Assembly: GCA_913019975.1 (NCBI GenBank)
Contig: CAJWBH010000009.1
Location: 62,001-126,000, forward strand
Source: Thalassolituus maritimus
Lineage (GTDB): Bacteria > Pseudomonadota > Gammaproteobacteria > Pseudomonadales > Oceanobacteraceae
Length of the DNA stretch: 64,000 nt
Direction of reading: 5' to 3'
Position numbers and translations under genes: made by a program. A model generated the notes under the pieces. It was not told where the DNA came from and did not search any database. It worked only from the letters and a program-made list of their open reading frames with translations. Below, in pieces: positions 8,425 to 18,182 of this stretch. Numbering within the stretch: position 1 is the first letter of the stretch; every line of letters starts with the position of its first letter.

Positions 8425-10227
8425 TTGCCTGCTATGGCTGATGGGATTGCTGCTGAGCCGTTTGATCTGATTCTGGCCGTATTACTGCTGGCCATGATTT
8501 CAGTATTCACTGTGCTGCTGTTGCTTCAGCAGCGCCAGCTACGCGCGCGCAGTGATCGTCAGCTGGGTGCGCATACCGCCTTGTTCGGCAACATTTTCGG
8601 GGCGCTGCCTGAGATGGTGTTCTACAAAGACCGGCGCGGCGTCTATCGCCTGTGTAATGGGCCGGGTAGTCGTTTTCTTGGTCGTCCGGCTGATGAAATT
8701 AAAGGTCAGCGTGATACCGACTTCTTCGATGTGCAGAGTGCTAAGCGGATGCGCCAGCGCGATGTTGAAGCCATTGAGCGACGCAGTGCGATACGCTCAG
8801 AAGAATGGTTGCTTGGGCCGGATGGTGAACAGGTACTGCTCGAGATAAACCGCCAGCCGCTGTTCAGTGACACTCAGGAGTGTGTCGGTGTGCTTCTTAC
8901 ATGCCGTGACATTACGGAAACCCGCGAAAAGCAGAAGAAACTTGAGTATCAGGCGCGTCATGACATTCTGACCGGGCTTGCCAACAGAGCGCTGCTGCAT
9001 GAAAAACTGACCTTTGCGCTGCAGATGGCAAAGCGCAATGATGAGTCGCTGGCGGTAATTTTCATCGACCTTGACCGTTTCCGTGAAGTGAACGATGCGC
9101 TGGGCCATACGGTCGGTGATCTGCTGCTACGTGACGTTGCTCACCGCTTGAGCAGTAATCTGCGAGATAGTGATATCTGCGCCCGCTTGAGTGGCGATGA
9201 ATTTGTCGTCGTACTGACGCAGGCGGATAAAGCCTACGTTGAGAGCAAGTGCACACAGCTTCTCGAAGCTTTAGCACGTGCATATCAGTTGCAGGGCCAT
9301 TTGCTCAGTATCAATGCCAGCGCAGGGATTGCACTGGCCCCTGAGCATGGGGACAACAGTGATATTCTGCTAGTACATGCTGATGCCGCACTGCATCACG
9401 CAAAAGCGCTCGGGCGCAATCGCAGCTGCATCTATTCACAGGAACTGTCGGCTCATAAGAGCAGTCAGTTGTCGCTGGAGCAGGACTTGAGAGATGCGGT
9501 TGAGAATGAAGAGTTCAGCCTCGAGTTTCAGGGGCAGTTCCGGCCCGGAGAGCGAGTCCCTCGCCGGGTCGAAACACTGATCCGCTGGCCTCATGAATTA
9601 CGCGGCCAGGTTTCTCCGCATGAATTTATTCCATTGGCAGAAAGCAGTGGCCTGATCCGGGAACTCGGTTTCTGGGTGTTACGACGCGCATGCGCTGAGT
9701 TCATGAGTTGGCGTCAGCAGGGAATGAAACTTGAGAAAATTGCCGTCAATGTGTCGGCCATGCAGATCAACAGTCGCTTCGCCGAAACGGTTGAAACCAT
9801 TATGAAAGAAACCGGTTTCGAGCCCGCTTGGCTGGAGCTCGAAGTGACCGAATCGTTAATGATGTCGGGCATGACCGAGGTGAACAACCAGATTCACCAG
9901 CTTCGGGCGCTGGGTGTCGAGTTTTCAATTGATGATTTTGGTACCGGATACTCTTCGTTGAGCAAGCTAAAAGAGATGCCCGTCAGTGTGTTGAAAATCG
10001 ACCGGTCGTTCGTGCGTAACATTCACGATCAGGAAAACGACTACGAGATCGCCCGCGCGATAGTGGCCATGGCCGATAGCCTGAACATTGAAGTGGTGGC
10101 TGAGGGCGTTGAAAATGAAGAGCAGGGCGAGACCCTGAGACACCTTGGCTGCGAATGGTTGCAAGGATACCTGTACGGCCGGCCTATGGCGGCGGACGAT
10201 TTCCTCAGGCACTATTCCGAAACGTAG
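8425..10227 (+). CDS. PAS-GGDEF-EAL cyclic-di-GMP protein
   Basis: A membrane-attached sensor predicted to make or degrade cyclic di-GMP. Order of parts: one transmembrane helix near residues 14-35, a PAS domain (FYKDRRGVYRLCNGP onward), a GGDEF domain in which the signature reads SGDEF (about 256-260), and an EAL domain whose signature reads ETL (about 383). The EAL domain keeps the other catalytic motifs: EVTES, DDFGTGYSSLS and AEGVEN. The Ser in SGDEF may reduce cyclase activity, so phosphodiesterase activity is the better guess. The start is uncertain: TTG 8425 and ATG 8434 lack a Shine-Dalgarno sequence, and the frame is open back to 8359. It sits between parE and parC and is probably co-transcribed with them. 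Confidence 0.85.
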   Translation: MPAMADGIAAEPFDLILAVLLLAMISVFTVLLLLQQRQLRARSDRQLGAHTALFGNIFGALPEMVFYKDRRGVYRLCNGPGSRFLGRPADEIKGQRDTDFFDVQSAKRMRQRDVEAIERRSAIRSEEWLLGPDGEQVLLEINRQPLFSDTQECVGVLLTCRDITETREKQKKLEYQARHDILTGLANRALLHEKLTFALQMAKRNDESLAVIFIDLDRFREVNDALGHTVGDLLLRDVAHRLSSNLRDSDICARLSGDEFVVVLTQADKAYVESKCTQLLEALARAYQLQGHLLSINASAGIALAPEHGDNSDILLVHADAALHHAKALGRNRSCIYSQELSAHKSSQLSLEQDLRDAVENEEFSLEFQGQFRPGERVPRRVETLIRWPHELRGQVSPHEFIPLAESSGLIRELGFWVLRRACAEFMSWRQQGMKLEKIAVNVSAMQINSRFAETVETIMKETGFEPAWLELEVTESLMMSGMTEVNNQIHQLRALGVEFSIDDFGTGYSSLSKLKEMPVSVLKIDRSFVRNIHDQENDYEIARAIVAMADSLNIEVVAEGVENEEQGETLRHLGCEWLQGYLYGRPMAADDFLRHYSET

Positions 10228-10313
10228 TCCTAAACGCAGTTTAATTGTTAAGTCAGAAGCAGAATATTTTAAACACGGCCCTGTGACGGGCCTCGAGCAG
10301 ACAACCGGATACT

Positions 10314-12572
10314 ATGACGGATCAGATCAGTTATACCGATGATGGCGTTGAACGTCAGTCACTCAAACAATACACCGAGAATGCGTACCTGAATTACTCC
10401 ATGTACGTCATTCTTGATCGCGCACTGCCTCATGTGGGCGATGGTATGAAGCCGGTACAGCGCCGGATCATTTATGCCATGAGCGAACTTGGCCTGAAGT
10501 CTACGGCTAAGTACAAAAAATCGGCCCGTACTGTCGGTGACGTGTTGGGTAAGTATCACCCACATGGCGACAGCGCCTGTTATGAAGCCATGGTGCTGAT
10601 GGCTCAGCCGTTCTCATACCGTTATCCGCTGGTCGATGGTCAGGGTAACTGGGGTGCGCCGGACGATCCGAAGTCCTTTGCTGCGATGCGTTATACCGAA
10701 GCTAAGTTGTCACAGTTTGCTGATGTGCTTCTGAGCGAGCTTGGTCAGGGTACGGTCGAGTGGCAGCCGAACTTTGATGGCACCATGGACGAGCCTGCAA
10801 CACTGCCAGCACGTCTGCCGACAGTGATGCTCAACGGTACGACCGGTATCGCGGTGGGCATGGCGACGGATATTCCGCCGCATAATGTCCGCGAAGTGAC
10901 CTCGGCATGTATTCGCCTGCTGGATGAACCGAAAGCCGATATTGATGCTCTGTGTGAGCATGTCATGGCGCCGGACTTCCCGACAGAAGCCGAGATCATT
11001 ACCCCACGCGAAGATCTCAAGAAGATGTACCGCACGGGTAAAGGCAGCGTCAAAATGCGCGCGGTCTACACTCTTGAAGACGGTGATATCGTCATTACGG
11101 CGCTGCCGCATCAGGTGTCTGGCGCCAAGATTCTTGAGCAGATCGCCGCTCAGATGCAGGCTAAGAAGCTGCCGCTCGTAACGGATTTACGTGACGAGTC
11201 AGATCACGAAAACCCGACTAGATTGGTGATCGTGCCTAAGTCCAACCGGGTTGATACCGCCGCAGTGATGGCGCATCTGTTTGCGACGACTGACCTTGAG
11301 AAGAACTATCGCGTTAATATGAACGTGATCGGTCTTGATGGTCGCCCGCAGGTCAAAGATCTTAAAACCATGCTCAGTGAGTGGCTGGAATACCGTACCG
11401 GTACGGTGCGTCGTCGCTTGCAGCATCGCCTGGATAAAGTACTGGCGCGTTTGCATATCCTTGAAGGTTTGTTGGTTGCCTTCCTGAACATCGACGAAGT
11501 GATCGATATTATCCGCACTGAAGACAAACCAAAGCCGGTGCTGATGGAACGCTTTGGTATTTCAGATATTCAGGCCGAAGCCATTCTTGAGTTAAAGCTT
11601 CGTCATCTGGCCAAGCTCGAAGAAATGAAGATCCGTGGCGAACAGGATGAGCTGGAGAAAGAGCGCGACATGCTCGAGAAAACTCTGGGTTCTGAACGTC
11701 GTATGAAAACTCTGATTAAGAAAGAACTCACTGCCGATGCGGAGCAGTATGGCGATGAACGTCGTTCTCCGGTGGTTACCCGTGCCGAGGCGAGAGCCTT
11801 CAGCGAGACCGAGCTGGTGTCTGCCGATCCGGTTACGGTGGTACTGTCGCAGAAAGGTTGGGTCCGCGCCGCCAAGGGTCATGACGTTGATGGTGCAAAC
11901 CTGAGCTACAAAGCCGGTGATGCCTTCCTCACGTCGGCCAAAGGTAAATCGAATCAGAGTGTGATCTTCCTTGATAACACTGGCCGATCGTACAGTTTGC
12001 AGGCGCATACACTGCCTTCAGCACGGGGTCAGGGTGAGCCGTTAACTGGCAAGCTGAACCCTCCGGCAGGCAGTCTGTTCACGAATGCATTGATGGGCAA
12101 AGACGATGACCGCTACCTGCTAAGTACCGACGCGGGCTATGGCTTTATCGGTACGCTCGCTGACATGCAGAGCAAGAACAAAGCCGGTAAGACACTGGTT
12201 ACTGTGCCGACCAACGCGAAAGTGTTGCCACCAACACTGATCGACGAGCCGGATAAGAGCTGGATTGCCGCGGTGAGTAATGAAGGGCGGATGCTGGTCT
12301 TCCCTGCGGCTGATCTCCCACAGATGGCGCGCGGTAAAGGCAACAAGATGATCAACATCAACGGCACCCGGGCGGCCGCCAGAGAAGAGCTGATGGTTGC
12401 CACGCTTGCTTTCAAAGAAGGGGATACCCTGCTGGTTCATGCCGGTAAGCGTCACCTGAAACTCAAGTTCTCAGATCTTGAACATTACCAGGGAGAGCGT
12501 GGGCGCCGTGGTAACAAGTTACCGCGTGGTTTCCAGAATGTTGATTCGATGGAGGTTCAGGGGGCTGACTAA
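10314..12572 (+). CDS. parC: DNA topoisomerase IV subunit A
   Basis: DNA-breaking subunit of topoisomerase IV, partner of ParE. The 752-residue protein contains the quinolone-resistance region ([20 protein letters not shown]) and the catalytic tyrosine in [13 protein letters not shown]-terminal beta-pinwheel follows. In the quinolone region the residues at the usual hot spots are Ser (GDSACYE) and Glu, i.e. the sensitive type. The ATG at 10314 is the natural start. It ends the parE operon, with only one base between its stop and the convergent lipoprotein gene. Confidence 0.97.
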   Translation: MTDQISYTDDGVERQSLKQYTENAYLNYSMYVILDRALPHVGDGMKPVQRRIIYAMSELGLKSTAKYKKSARTVGDVLGKYHPHGDSACYEAMVLMAQPFSYRYPLVDGQGNWGAPDDPKSFAAMRYTEAKLSQFADVLLSELGQGTVEWQPNFDGTMDEPATLPARLPTVMLNGTTGIAVGMATDIPPHNVREVTSACIRLLDEPKADIDALCEHVMAPDFPTEAEIITPREDLKKMYRTGKGSVKMRAVYTLEDGDIVITALPHQVSGAKILEQIAAQMQAKKLPLVTDLRDESDHENPTRLVIVPKSNRVDTAAVMAHLFATTDLEKNYRVNMNVIGLDGRPQVKDLKTMLSEWLEYRTGTVRRRLQHRLDKVLARLHILEGLLVAFLNIDEVIDIIRTEDKPKPVLMERFGISDIQAEAILELKLRHLAKLEEMKIRGEQDELEKERDMLEKTLGSERRMKTLIKKELTADAEQYGDERRSPVVTRAEARAFSETELVSADPVTVVLSQKGWVRAAKGHDVDGANLSYKAGDAFLTSAKGKSNQSVIFLDNTGRSYSLQAHTLPSARGQGEPLTGKLNPPAGSLFTNALMGKDDDRYLLSTDAGYGFIGTLADMQSKNKAGKTLVTVPTNAKVLPPTLIDEPDKSWIAAVSNEGRMLVFPAADLPQMARGKGNKMININGTRAAAREELMVATLAFKEGDTLLVHAGKRHLKLKFSDLEHYQGERGRRGNKLPRGFQNVDSMEVQGAD

Positions 12573-12573
12573 A

Positions 12574-13278
12574 TCAGCGCCCACCTTCTGAAGCAACGAA
12601 AAGGTCGGGTTGCCGCTCCGGCCTTAACAGATCTGCAACGGCCTGGGATGTTGGTCTTGCTCTGATCGTGCCATCGGTCGTCACGCTTGCGATGCCGGTG
12701 CAAGTTGCCCCCTGAGGGACAGTCGCTGCCGAGCGGTTTGCCTCGCCACTGAGTATTGCATCAATCTCAGCCTGACTGAGTGCTTCCAGGGTCTCCGCCG
12801 CGGTGACCTTATGTCCTTCGAAATAGGCTGTTTGTTCACTGTCCCACGAGCCATCGAAATTTCTGTCGAAGTGCTTGTATTGTCCGTGCATCATGCCTTC
12901 ATCCAGAGTGATGCTCAGAGAGCCCGATTCGCTGTAAGGTGAAGTCGCAGTCTTATCGGTCAGTGAATAGGCGCCGCGCAACTGTGAAGCCTGTTGGTTG
13001 AGTGTTATTGGCGTGAAATTAGCGGTGCAGTCGTGTAGCCGGAATTCTCCGTGGCCAGTCTCTTCCAGTACGACAAGCTGTCGTCCGGACATTTGGGTGC
13101 GGATATCACTTCCTGAGTCATTGATGCTATCGCTCATTGTTGTCTGAACATACCATACCCCCGCTGGGGAGCTGTCTGTTCGCGAGCTGTCTGCGTTTGA
13201 ATTATCGCTCATGCATCCACTGATGCAGGTAAGTGAGGCAAGGATCATCGTTGATAGAACTGAGCGCCTGGTCTTCAT
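12574..13278 (-). CDS. Putative lipoprotein, unknown function
   Basis: A 234-residue protein that I do not recognise. The N-terminus is a lipoprotein signal (RRSVLSTMILASLTCISGC, Cys at about 22), followed by a Ser/Asp/Asn-rich linker. The rest is mostly polar with two possible structural cysteines (DCTANF; GATCTGIAS). It is convergent with parC, with one base between the stops. The start ATG at 13278 has AAGGAG upstream. Its divergent partner is a gamma-glutamylcyclotransferase-like gene. Likely anchored in the outer membrane, facing the periplasm. Confidence 0.7.
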   Translation of the reverse strand: MKTRRSVLSTMILASLTCISGCMSDNSNADSSRTDSSPAGVWYVQTTMSDSINDSGSDIRTQMSGRQLVVLEETGHGEFRLHDCTANFTPITLNQQASQLRGAYSLTDKTATSPYSESGSLSITLDEGMMHGQYKHFDRNFDGSWDSEQTAYFEGHKVTAAETLEALSQAEIDAILSGEANRSAATVPQGATCTGIASVTTDGTIRARPTSQAVADLLRPERQPDLFVASEGGR

Positions 13279-13442
13279 AACAACTCCTTGCCTGGGTATT
13301 CACTAAATCGGTTAACTACCATAGCAATCCATTCCTGGATGAAAACGGGCCCTTAATGACAAGACTGTTAATTTGAGGAGGAAGTCACAAATCCAGCGTT
13401 TTCCGGTACGCTTTCTGTCAAATTTGTCACAGATATCAAGAA

Positions 13443-13883
13443 ATGGAAGGCGATTACCTGTTTGTCTACGGCAGCTTAAGGCCGGCTGCGCGCTTTACCA
13501 GTTCCATAGTGGGCTCCGATAAGGCAAGAGCACTCCTGACAAAAGACCGCCATGAGACGGCTGCGACTGTTCCTGGTCACTTGCTCTCATTGGGGCTCTA
13601 TCCTGGGTGGGTCGCGCCCGGAAGCTTGCCGGGTACTTCGTCATATTCACATGTTCAGGGAGACATTTATTGCGTTAATGACCGCATTCTTGCCTGCCTT
13701 GATGTGTATGAGGGTTGTTCCGCCTCTTGCCCACAGCCTCATGAATACCGTCGGTGTAAGGTGATAGCGGTAACCGCAGAGGGTTCTGAAATCGAGGTTT
13801 GGGTGTATGAGTACATCGGCCATTTAACTGGAATGATCCGGCGGATAGAGCTGATTCCATCAAACGACTGGCTAAAAATGTAA
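13443..13883 (+). CDS. Gamma-glutamylcyclotransferase-like protein (AIG2/YtfP fold)
   Basis: A 146-residue protein of the GGCT-like fold, which cyclises gamma-glutamyl amino acids or amines. The family signature is the N-terminal YGSLR (FVYGSLRPAARF), followed by VPGHLLSLGLYPGW and the acidic residue in LDVYEG that corresponds to the catalytic Glu region. Actual substrate is unknown. Genes on either side are unrelated. The ATG at 13443 has only a weak AAGAA upstream. Confidence 0.8.
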   Translation: MEGDYLFVYGSLRPAARFTSSIVGSDKARALLTKDRHETAATVPGHLLSLGLYPGWVAPGSLPGTSSYSHVQGDIYCVNDRILACLDVYEGCSASCPQPHEYRRCKVIAVTAEGSEIEVWVYEYIGHLTGMIRRIELIPSNDWLKM

Positions 13884-13997
13884 CAAAACGAGCCATTGAA
13901 TTCGTAATCCGGCCGGAAAAGATATGGGCGGCATGATTACCAGACCTTACTATGTTGCCTGCTTATAAGTGAATGAACGACTCATAGAGGAGTAATA

Positions 13998-14936
13998 ATG
14001 AAAATAGTTAAAGCGATAGCCGCGCTGGTGGTGGTTGTAGTCATTGGTATTACAGGCACTATCATGGTTGCCCCAGAGGGGACCGCAGCGTTTCTGGTTG
14101 ATGTGAAACGCGGCCTTGGAGACCTTGAACAGAAAGAAATTACACTGCCAAGTGGTCTGACCTACGTTTACCTGGAGTCAGAAAATACCGACGCTGACAC
14201 GCTGGTTCTGTTGCACGGCTTTGGTGCTGACAAAGACAACTTCACTGAGTCAGCGCCATACCTGAAAGACTTCCACCTGATCGTGCCTGATCATATTGGT
14301 TTTGGTGAATCGTCGAAACCTAACCCAGCTGACTACACACCAACCGCTCAGGCCAAACGTTTGCATGAGTTGTTCAGCGAGCTGAATCTTGATCGTAAGA
14401 TCCATATGGGCGGCAGCTCCATGGGTGGCCATATTGCTATGACCTACGCCGCGCTGTATCCAGCTGAGGTAAAGAGCCTCTGGTTGCTTGATCCGGGCGG
14501 TGTCTGGTCTGCGCCAAAATCTGAAGTCATGGAGATTATCGAAGAAACGGGCAAGAACCCACTGACAGCCAAAACCGAAGATGAATTTCGCGATGTGTTC
14601 GACATCGTAATGAGTGAGCCGCCGTTTGTCCCTGGGTTCGTGTTGGACCAGATGGCTAAGAAACGCATCGACAACTTTGAACTGGAACAGGATATTTTCG
14701 TTCAGATCAAATCGGACAGTGTTGAAGAACGTGTGACTGGCCTCGAGACCCCGACGCTTCTGGTTTGGGGTGTCGAAGATCGCGTGCTTAACGTCGGTGC
14801 AACGGATGTTCTCGAACAGCTGATGCAGAACGTGACTACTATCAAGATGGAAGGTATTGGCCACCTGCCTCAGCTGGAAGCGCCAAAGCAGACCGCTGAA
14901 GATCTGAAAGCCTTTATTGCGGGGCTTGAGCAGTAA
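13998..14936 (+). CDS. Alpha/beta hydrolase with N-terminal membrane anchor
   Basis: A 312-residue hydrolase. Residues 1-25 form a transmembrane or uncleaved signal segment (IVKAIAALVVVVVIGITGTI). The alpha/beta-hydrolase core has the oxyanion HGFGADKDNF, a nucleophile elbow GSSMGG (Ser141), an acid in GVEDRVL, and the terminal His in GIGHLPQLE. The layout resembles the cold-active Lip1-type lipases/esterases of marine gammaproteobacteria; substrate is unproven. The ATG has GAGGAG upstream. Single gene followed by its own terminator. Confidence 0.85.
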   Translation: MKIVKAIAALVVVVVIGITGTIMVAPEGTAAFLVDVKRGLGDLEQKEITLPSGLTYVYLESENTDADTLVLLHGFGADKDNFTESAPYLKDFHLIVPDHIGFGESSKPNPADYTPTAQAKRLHELFSELNLDRKIHMGGSSMGGHIAMTYAALYPAEVKSLWLLDPGGVWSAPKSEVMEIIEETGKNPLTAKTEDEFRDVFDIVMSEPPFVPGFVLDQMAKKRIDNFELEQDIFVQIKSDSVEERVTGLETPTLLVWGVEDRVLNVGATDVLEQLMQNVTTIKMEGIGHLPQLEAPKQTAEDLKAFIAGLEQ

Positions 14937-14960
14937 TCAATTACGGTGTTAAACCAAAGA

Positions 14961-14986
14961 AAAGGCCAGCAATTGCTGGCCTTTTT
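14961..14986 (+). terminator. Intrinsic terminator of the hydrolase gene
   Basis: AAAGGCCAGCAATTGCTGGCC followed by five T: a 10-base-pair stem with near-perfect symmetry. The A run on the other side could also serve minus-strand transcripts. Confidence 0.9.
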
Positions 14987-15033
14987 GTTTGCCCTACGAT
15001 TACTTCACCATAGTCCTGATTTGCTATGGCAGC

Positions 15034-15039
15034 TATAAT
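15034..15039 (+). promoter_or_regulatory. -10 box of speE
   Basis: A perfect TATAAT 35 bases before the speE start. No convincing -35 box is seen at 16-18 bases, so an activator or a weak -35 is implied. Confidence 0.5.
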
Positions 15040-15074
15040 CCGGCGCTTTACTCACTCCCATCTGGAATCCGCCC

Positions 15075-15929
15075 ATGACTGAGAAAACTTTTGTCCGCGA
15101 GCGTCTGTATGACGACTACGCCCAGTCCTTCACTGTCAGTGATCTGCTGTTTGAAGTAAAAACCGAACATCAGCATCTGGAGATCTTTGAGACGCCGTTT
15201 CTTGGCCGGGTGATGCTGCTTGATGGCGTGGTACAGACCACCGAGAAAGATGAATTTATCTATCACGAGATGATGGTGCATGTGCCGATGCTGGCACACC
15301 ACAATCCAAAGCGTGTCCTGATTATTGGTGGTGGCGACGGGGGTATCCTGCGCGAAGTTCTGCGTCATAAGAACGTAGAGCACGTGACTCAGGTTGAGAT
15401 CGACCAGAGCGTGATAGATATGTGCAAAGAGTACTTTCCGAAACACTCTGACGGCGCCTATGACGACCCGAAAGCCAATATCGTCATTGCTGACGGCAAA
15501 GACTTCGTGGCCAACTGCACTGACAAGTTTGATGTAATTATCGCTGACTCTACCGATCCTATTGGTCCGGGCGAAGTATTGTTCACCTCTGACTTCTACG
15601 CCGATGAGAAAAAGTGCCTGAACGAGGGCGGCATCATGGTGGCCCAGAATGGCGTGCCATTTATGCAGGGCGATGAAGTGACTAACACTTACCAGCGCCT
15701 GAGCAAGATTTATAACGAAGCCAGCTTCTACGTTGCTCCGGTACCAACTTATGCGGGCGGCTTTATGTCTCTGGCATGGGCAACAGACGATGAGTCACTG
15801 CGCAAGCAAACAGTTGAGCAGATTCAGGCGCGCTATGATGCGGCGGGCTTTGAAACCCGTTACTACAACCCTGAAGTACACGTCGCCAGCTTCGCGTTGC
15901 CGAATTACGTGAAAGTGCTGATGAAGTAA
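15075..15929 (+). CDS. speE: Polyamine aminopropyltransferase (spermidine synthase)
   Basis: Transfers the aminopropyl group of decarboxylated S-adenosylmethionine to putrescine. The 284-residue protein has the nucleotide-binding GGGDGGILREV, the VEIDQSVIDMCKEYFP segment and the catalytic DSTDPIGPGE loop. Start ATG at 15075; the frame begins like other SpeE proteins (E.LYDDYAQSF). No speD lies next to it, so the partner decarboxylase must be elsewhere. Single gene between its own promoter and terminator. Confidence 0.95.
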   Translation: MTEKTFVRERLYDDYAQSFTVSDLLFEVKTEHQHLEIFETPFLGRVMLLDGVVQTTEKDEFIYHEMMVHVPMLAHHNPKRVLIIGGGDGGILREVLRHKNVEHVTQVEIDQSVIDMCKEYFPKHSDGAYDDPKANIVIADGKDFVANCTDKFDVIIADSTDPIGPGEVLFTSDFYADEKKCLNEGGIMVAQNGVPFMQGDEVTNTYQRLSKIYNEASFYVAPVPTYAGGFMSLAWATDDESLRKQTVEQIQARYDAAGFETRYYNPEVHVASFALPNYVKVLMK

Positions 15930-15991
15930 GGCATTTGCCTGGTATTCATCTGAAGCCCTAAGGCAAAGATAGAAGTAATGATAGAAACGAT

Positions 15992-16028
15992 AACGCCCGC
16001 GTTGGTTGCTACCAGCGCGGGCGTTTTT
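15992..16028 (+). terminator. Intrinsic terminator after speE
   Basis: AACGCCCGCG paired with CGCGGGCGTT around a 14-base loop, followed by further T. It separates speE from the convergent toxin-antitoxin pair. Confidence 0.88.
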
Positions 16029-16039
16029 CGTATTGGTGC

Positions 16040-16345
16040 CTAAAAATGCCGTCCGGGATCCTGTCTGGCGTGCAGTACCCGGATGATTTGTACCGAATTC
16101 GCTCGTATCTGGTAGTAGATAACATGGCTCTCTACTAACAGGCTGCGGGTGTCGGTTAACAAACTATCGAGTAACTCAGGCCGCAGTACACCACTATGAG
16201 GCTGCTCCACTAGCCTCCAGAATGTATCTTTGATCGCATCCAGATAATCTCGCGCTTTCCTCTGTCCCCATTGTTGGGCACTGTAGCGGTAGATATCGCT
16301 AAGATCGTTATTCGCTGCGGGCGAAATGGTTAGTGCGAAAGTCAC
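16040..16345 (-). CDS. parE2: ParE/RelE-family toxin
   Basis: A 101-residue toxin of the RelE/ParE superfamily. Seen: N-terminal LTISPAANNDLSDIYRY, the SAQQWGQRKARDYLDAI helix, and the conserved C-terminal strand pair VESHVIYYQIRANSVQIIRVLHARQDP. The ending HARQDP-x-x-F is typical of chromosomal ParE, which poisons gyrase. The start is a GTG at 16345, eight bases after the antitoxin stop. The gene symbol is descriptive, used to avoid confusion with topoisomerase parE. Confidence 0.88.
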   Translation of the reverse strand: MTFALTISPAANNDLSDIYRYSAQQWGQRKARDYLDAIKDTFWRLVEQPHSGVLRPELLDSLLTDTRSLLVESHVIYYQIRANSVQIIRVLHARQDPGRHF

Positions 16346-16353
16346 GTCTGAAA

Positions 16354-16611
16354 TCAGCCGGTGATGTCTTTAAACAGGCTATCTAACGCATCACGGGATT
16401 CAACCTTGATGCCTTCGCCCTGGTTGAGCTGGTCCGCTCCGACCTTTAGCTGCTCACGCAGCTGCGCCAGTTTCAGCTCACGAACCCAGTCTTCGTGGGT
16501 TTCCATAAAACGCAGAGCTTCCCGTACAACCTCACTGGCATTGTTATAAAGGCCGCTTTCTACCTTGGCTTTAACCCGTGATTCGAGTTCAGAAGTGAGC
16601 GAGATATGCAT
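16354..16611 (-). CDS. parD: ParD-type ribbon-helix-helix antitoxin
   Basis: An 85-residue antitoxin. Beginning MHISLTSELESRVKAKVESG, it has the ribbon strand and two helices of the CopG/ParD family (YNNASEVVREALRFMETHE), then a disordered toxin-binding tail. The frame is open further upstream, but the ATG at 16611 follows AGAGG and gives the family N-terminus. It is expected to neutralise the following ParE toxin and to repress the operon. Confidence 0.88.
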   Translation of the reverse strand: MHISLTSELESRVKAKVESGLYNNASEVVREALRFMETHEDWVRELKLAQLREQLKVGADQLNQGEGIKVESRDALDSLFKDITG

Positions 16612-16645
16612 GGTGAGCCTCTCTGATTGAGTGGATATTGGTTTC

Positions 16646-16674
16646 AGATTATGAGTCGCTACAAAGATTGTCAA
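16646..16674 (-). promoter_or_regulatory. Strong promoter of the parDE operon
   Basis: On the minus strand a perfect TTGACA (16669-16674), a 17-base spacer and TAATCT (16646-16651). The transcript would begin about 30 bases before parD. Strong consensus fits an autorepressed toxin-antitoxin promoter. Confidence 0.8.
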
Positions 16675-16791
16675 TTTTTGATTATTGCCTGAGGTTTATT
16701 TCTTAACCGGCTACCTTCGACGTACTTTGACAATAGACCCTGAGCTCCTTTCTTTATAAAGTGCCCCAAAAGAAATCACAGGGACTCTAAC

Positions 16792-18162
16792 GTGAAGGCA
16801 ACGTACTCACCTTTGCTCGCTATGCTGTTTGTTGTCGGGGCACTGACCGGCTGCGGCGACTCAGGCAGCAAAGACAAAACACCGGCTGATCCGGGCAGTT
16901 ACAGCGAAAATTCTGAAAACGAGCAAGCGTCTGAGCAACCAACGACTTACGCCGTTACGCTTGCCGCGACCGACGGCGGTGTACTCAGTCTGACGGGTAC
17001 GCAAACCGTTGAAGAAGGCACCGGTTTCAGCGTAAGCATCACGCCAGATACCGGCTATCGCATTGAATCGGCCAGCGGTTGTGGCGGCTTACTTACCGAT
17101 AACACCTTTACAGTGGATGCCATCACTGCTGATTGTGCCATCAACGCCACCTTCGCCCGCCTTGAATACATAGTGTCTATCAATGCCAGCGGCAATGGTA
17201 CTGTCACGCCCGATACGGCACAAACCGTATTGCACGGTGACAACCTGACCCTGACGGTAGCGCCAGACAGCGGATATTACGCCTCGGCCATCACAGGTTG
17301 TGAAGGTACGCGCACAGGCAACGACTACATTACGAATATTACCGCCGACTGCACTATCGACGTCATCTTTAATGAGCAAGGGCAGCTCAATGATACTGGC
17401 ATCACCCTGTGCGGTAACTACGATGCCGAAGATGAAGCCCAGTGGAGTTCAACGTTCAACTGTACCGATACTGGAGCGACGCACACCGCAGATGGTATTG
17501 ATGCCGACGGCAATCTGATACCTTCGGGGCAGGATGCCCACTATGGCCGCGATCCACAAGCTGCCAACGGCCAGCTCGCCAAAACCGGTGCTGGCGATGC
17601 TGGTTTTGACTTCACCAAACTCGATGCGAGCGGCAACGATCTGCCAGAAAGCGCCACCGAATGGTCCTGCGTGCGCGACAACGTTACCGGCTTAATCTGG
17701 GAGGTCAAAACCCCTTCTGATGGTAACGTCGGCGACAGCCTCCATGATGCCGACGACCGATATAACTGGTACGACACCGACTCCTCCACCAATGGCGGCT
17801 CTGTCGGTTACGCCGATGACGATGGGGCTATCTGTTACGGCTACGACAACGCTAACAGCACCACGCATTGCAATACCGAGGCCTTTGTAGATCGCGTCAA
17901 TGCCGCCGGCCTGTGTGGCGCTAACGACTGGCGCATGCCTAAAAAAGAAGAGCTGCGCAGCATCGTTCATTATGGGCGTGCCAATCCCGGTATTGAGATT
18001 GGTTACTTCCCTAACACTATTAGCACTTGGTATTGGTCAGGGTCACCTAATGCTCGTCGTAATAGTCATTCTTGGATTATGAACTTCTACACTGGCGGTG
18101 ATGGTAACTTTAGCCGTGACGCCGACTTTAGAGTAAGGGTCGTTCGTTCTGCGCATAATTGA
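16792..18162 (+). CDS. Lipoprotein with two InlB-type B-repeats and a C-terminal DUF1566 (Lcl) domain
   Basis: A 456-residue surface lipoprotein. The signal peptide ends in ALTGC (Cys about 21), then an acidic Ser/Glu linker. Two divergent bacterial B-repeats of about 70 residues follow (TYAVTLAATDGGVLS... and EYIVSINASGNGTVTP...), each with a Cys pair. The C-terminal half is a DUF1566/Lcl domain, with LIWEVKT, DWRMPKKEEL and the terminal SWIMNF...FRVRVVRS pattern, a C-type-lectin-like fold. The start is a GTG at 16792. It is followed 20 bases later by a second DUF1566 gene, probably in one operon. Role unknown; adhesion or ligand binding is an inference. Confidence 0.85.
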   Translation: MKATYSPLLAMLFVVGALTGCGDSGSKDKTPADPGSYSENSENEQASEQPTTYAVTLAATDGGVLSLTGTQTVEEGTGFSVSITPDTGYRIESASGCGGLLTDNTFTVDAITADCAINATFARLEYIVSINASGNGTVTPDTAQTVLHGDNLTLTVAPDSGYYASAITGCEGTRTGNDYITNITADCTIDVIFNEQGQLNDTGITLCGNYDAEDEAQWSSTFNCTDTGATHTADGIDADGNLIPSGQDAHYGRDPQAANGQLAKTGAGDAGFDFTKLDASGNDLPESATEWSCVRDNVTGLIWEVKTPSDGNVGDSLHDADDRYNWYDTDSSTNGGSVGYADDDGAICYGYDNANSTTHCNTEAFVDRVNAAGLCGANDWRMPKKEELRSIVHYGRANPGIEIGYFPNTISTWYWSGSPNARRNSHSWIMNFYTGGDGNFSRDADFRVRVVRSAHN

Positions 18163-18182
18163 TCACTAAAGAGGAAAATTGA

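Noticed and set aside
13373..13382. Strong Shine-Dalgarno-like GAGGAGGAAG upstream of the gamma-glutamylcyclotransferase gene
   Set aside because: No ATG, GTG or TTG occurs at a usable distance and no frame follows; it is 60 bases from the nearest gene start.
16040..16611. Complete integron or mobile cassette around the first parDE pair
   Set aside because: I saw no attC-like inverted repeat or integrase; the pair sits between a terminator and a lipoprotein gene with its own promoter.
18000..18162. Firm claim of a diversity-generating retroelement
   Set aside because: No reverse transcriptase or template repeat is present in the window; only the target-type fold and codon character are seen, so it is kept as a low-confidence finding.
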